DNA of 7,034 nt from JAMXLL01 sp035279875 (GTDB taxonomy: Bacteria; Desulfobacterota; Binatia; Binatales; Binataceae). Every line of letters starts with the position of its first letter. Within the stretch, counting starts at the first letter, position 1. Of the stretch, positions 5,848 through 7,034 are shown piece by piece. The notes under the pieces were generated by a model. That model ran no database searches. It worked only from the letters and a program-made list of their open reading frames with translations, and was not told the DNA's origin. Location: positions 1 through 7,034 of the forward strand of contig DATEGX010000296.1 in NCBI GenBank assembly GCA_035279875.1, read 5' to 3'. The position numbers and the translations under genes were made by a program.

Positions 5848-6116
5848 CCTCGCCCTCTCTACATAGTCGGTGGTCGACGCAAGGGAGGGCGCGGGGGCTG
5901 GACACGCCTACCGTATAGAGTCGGGTTGTTCGAATCACCAAAAACGGGGAAAGCTTCTAGCGGCAGCACCGTTCGTTTTCGCGGACGGAATTGCGACGAT
6001 CCCGAGCCGGTGTCAATCCAGCGGTCTGATGACAAGTAGTTGGACGACAACCCGCATTGAATTTCTTAGATGGGCGCACTCGAACCCAGCTTGGACGGCT
6101 GTCAATTGTCCTAAAG
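5848..6116 (+). other. upstream region of the polysaccharide export gene
   Basis: With the preceding hairpin and 5668-5807, this completes a 449-base stretch without a credible gene. The part before the hairpin shows nothing distinctive. The part after it contains an inverted repeat, CCGTTCG at 5969-5975 with CGGACGG at 5982-5988 around TTTTCG (7 pairs, one wobble). No T-run follows, so it may be a leader structure. TATAGA at 5914-5919 resembles a -10 but has no -35 at the right distance. I could not name a promoter or riboswitch with confidence. Confidence 0.4.
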
Positions 6117-7034
6117 ATGAATTTTTGCCGAACTAAATTTCTCCTACGATCGTCCTACGCGATCCTCCCCGTCGCGGCATTGTTCCTTGTGCTCCTTCAT
6201 GGATGCGCAACCGACACGATGCGGCTGGACGCCAACGGCGGCACACAAGGCGCGGCCGCTAAGCCGAACGACGTGCCGCAAGAGGGTCAGGAAAGTGCCC
6301 CTGACCTCGCGCGGCTGCAAGAGCTCTGGAACACGCGCCAGAATGGGTCGCAGAACAACGACTATCCTATCGGTCCGGGCGATATTCTGACCATCTCGGT
6401 GCCAGATATCGAACAGCTCTCGCAGCGGCGGGTCCGGGTCTCGACCCATGGAACTATTGAGCTTCCGCTGATCGGCACGATTCCTACCGGGGGGCTGAGT
6501 GAAGACGGGCTCGCGACCGAAATAGACAACAAGCTGCAAAAGTACATGTACAACCCCCAGGCCACGGTATTTGTCGATGAATACCGTAACCGCGAAGTCG
6601 CGGTCATTGGCGCCGTGAACCATCCCGGCCTGGTCCTTCTGAATAGCCCCGATGAAAGCTTGCTCGATGTGCTGACGCAGTCGGGAGGGTTGAGTGGTTC
6701 AGCTTCCAACGAAGTGATTTTGATTCCTTCTCGCCCGGGTACGGTTTCCATGTCCCAGCGGCTGGCTTCGGTCGTGAGCCGTCCGATGCCCGCAACCGGG
6801 CAGACGGTAAACGACGTATCAGACACCGCGACTGGCGGGGATGAGGTTCCTGGCGCGAAGGTCGCCGACGCAGGTGCGTCCGCAACCTCATGGAACGGCA
6901 GCGCAAGTAGTCGTTATACCGACCTTGCTGGTAGCTCGTCTGATGCTGCTCCTGGGGCTGCCGGGAATGATACAAGCCAGGTCGGTGAGGGTAGCGCTTC
7001 TTCTTCGGACGGACCGAATGGCGGATCGCAGACT
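6117..7034 (+). CDS. polysaccharide export outer-membrane lipoprotein (Wza/OPX family), 3' end beyond window
   Basis: The frame stays open for 306 codons to the window edge, so the gene is partial at its 3' end. Residues 1-30 form a lipoprotein signal ending in the lipobox LHGC, with Cys30 as lipidation site; His at -2 is unusual. After a polar linker, residues about 82-156 match the polysaccharide biosynthesis/export domain, beginning with the hallmark YPIGPGDILTISV and continuing through GTIELPLIG and NPQATVFVDEY. Residues about 160-204 form a SLBB-type ubiquitin-like fold with VAVIGAVNHPG and LLDVLTQSGGL. Residues about 236-306 are low complexity, rich in Ser, Gly, Ala and Asp. OPX proteins form the outer-membrane channel through which exopolysaccharide or capsule leaves the cell. 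The ATG at 6117 is chosen because it gives a complete signal peptide; no good ribosome binding site precedes it. Synthesis and chain-length genes would be expected downstream. Confidence 0.9.
   Translation, partial: MNFCRTKFLLRSSYAILPVAALFLVLLHGCATDTMRLDANGGTQGAAAKPNDVPQEGQESAPDLARLQELWNTRQNGSQNNDYPIGPGDILTISVPDIEQLSQRRVRVSTHGTIELPLIGTIPTGGLSEDGLATEIDNKLQKYMYNPQATVFVDEYRNREVAVIGAVNHPGLVLLNSPDESLLDVLTQSGGLSGSASNEVILIPSRPGTVSMSQRLASVVSRPMPATGQTVNDVSDTATGGDEVPGAKVADAGASATSWNGSASSRYTDLAGSSSDAAPGAAGNDTSQVGEGSASSSDGPNGGSQT

Noticed and set aside
5923..5940. TTCGAAT followed by CACCA, resembling the T-loop and 3' end of a tRNA
   Set aside because: The flanking bases do not form the 5-pair T-stem, there is no room for an acceptor stem, and no D- or anticodon arm lies upstream.
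6091..6117. TTGGAC with TAAAGA 15 bases later, a possible promoter of the export gene
   Set aside because: The -10 would overlap the start codon itself, so it could not produce a translatable message from this ATG.
6144..6975. Overlapping minus-strand open frames opposite the export lipoprotein
   Set aside because: The plus strand carries clear lipoprotein and polysaccharide-export motifs in a continuous frame, so these are shadows.

Overview
The window looks like chromosomal DNA from a Gram-negative bacterium of moderately high GC content. It encodes a signal-peptide lipoprotein of the outer-membrane polysaccharide export (Wza/OPX) family, which implies an outer membrane. The remaining genes are metabolic or secreted. 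I see no transposase, integrase, phage gene, CRISPR array, rRNA or tRNA. An uncultivated soil or deltaproteobacterial-type lineage (for example Binatota) would fit the mix of genes, but that is an impression and the sequence alone does not settle the phylum.

Layout. Three genes lie on the minus strand in the first half. In transcription order they are a medium-chain dehydrogenase/reductase (3464 to 2418), argC (2197 to 1142) and a small secreted protein rich in Trp, His, Asn and Asp (799 to 86). The gaps between them are 220 and 342 bases, so each may have its own promoter. A 289-base divergent intergenic region (3465-3753) separates this block from a plus-strand gene for a CoA-ester lyase of the malyl-CoA/citramalyl-CoA lyase type (3754-4791). 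After a 354-base gap with a good sigma-70-like promoter comes a small secreted protein with a carboxypeptidase-regulatory-like beta-sandwich domain (5146-5667). A strong GC-rich hairpin (5808-5847) then closes that unit. A second long gap leads to a lipoprotein of the polysaccharide export family (from 6117), which runs off the right edge of the window.

How the parts relate. argC is a housekeeping arginine-biosynthesis gene with all expected catalytic motifs. The reductase and the lyase are divergently arranged and both belong to families acting on small carbonyl or CoA-thioester metabolites, so a shared acyl-CoA pathway is possible but unproven. The two right-hand plus-strand genes look like the start of an exopolysaccharide or cell-surface locus. 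The left-edge protein is exported but has no recognised function.

I do not see clear evidence of a new multi-gene system. The points most worth a second look are the unusual composition and internal duplications of the left-edge secreted protein, a 36-base inverted repeat directly upstream of argC, the loss of the usual catalytic-zinc ligand in a reductase that keeps its structural zinc site, and a long Ser/Gly/Ala-rich stretch in the export lipoprotein.
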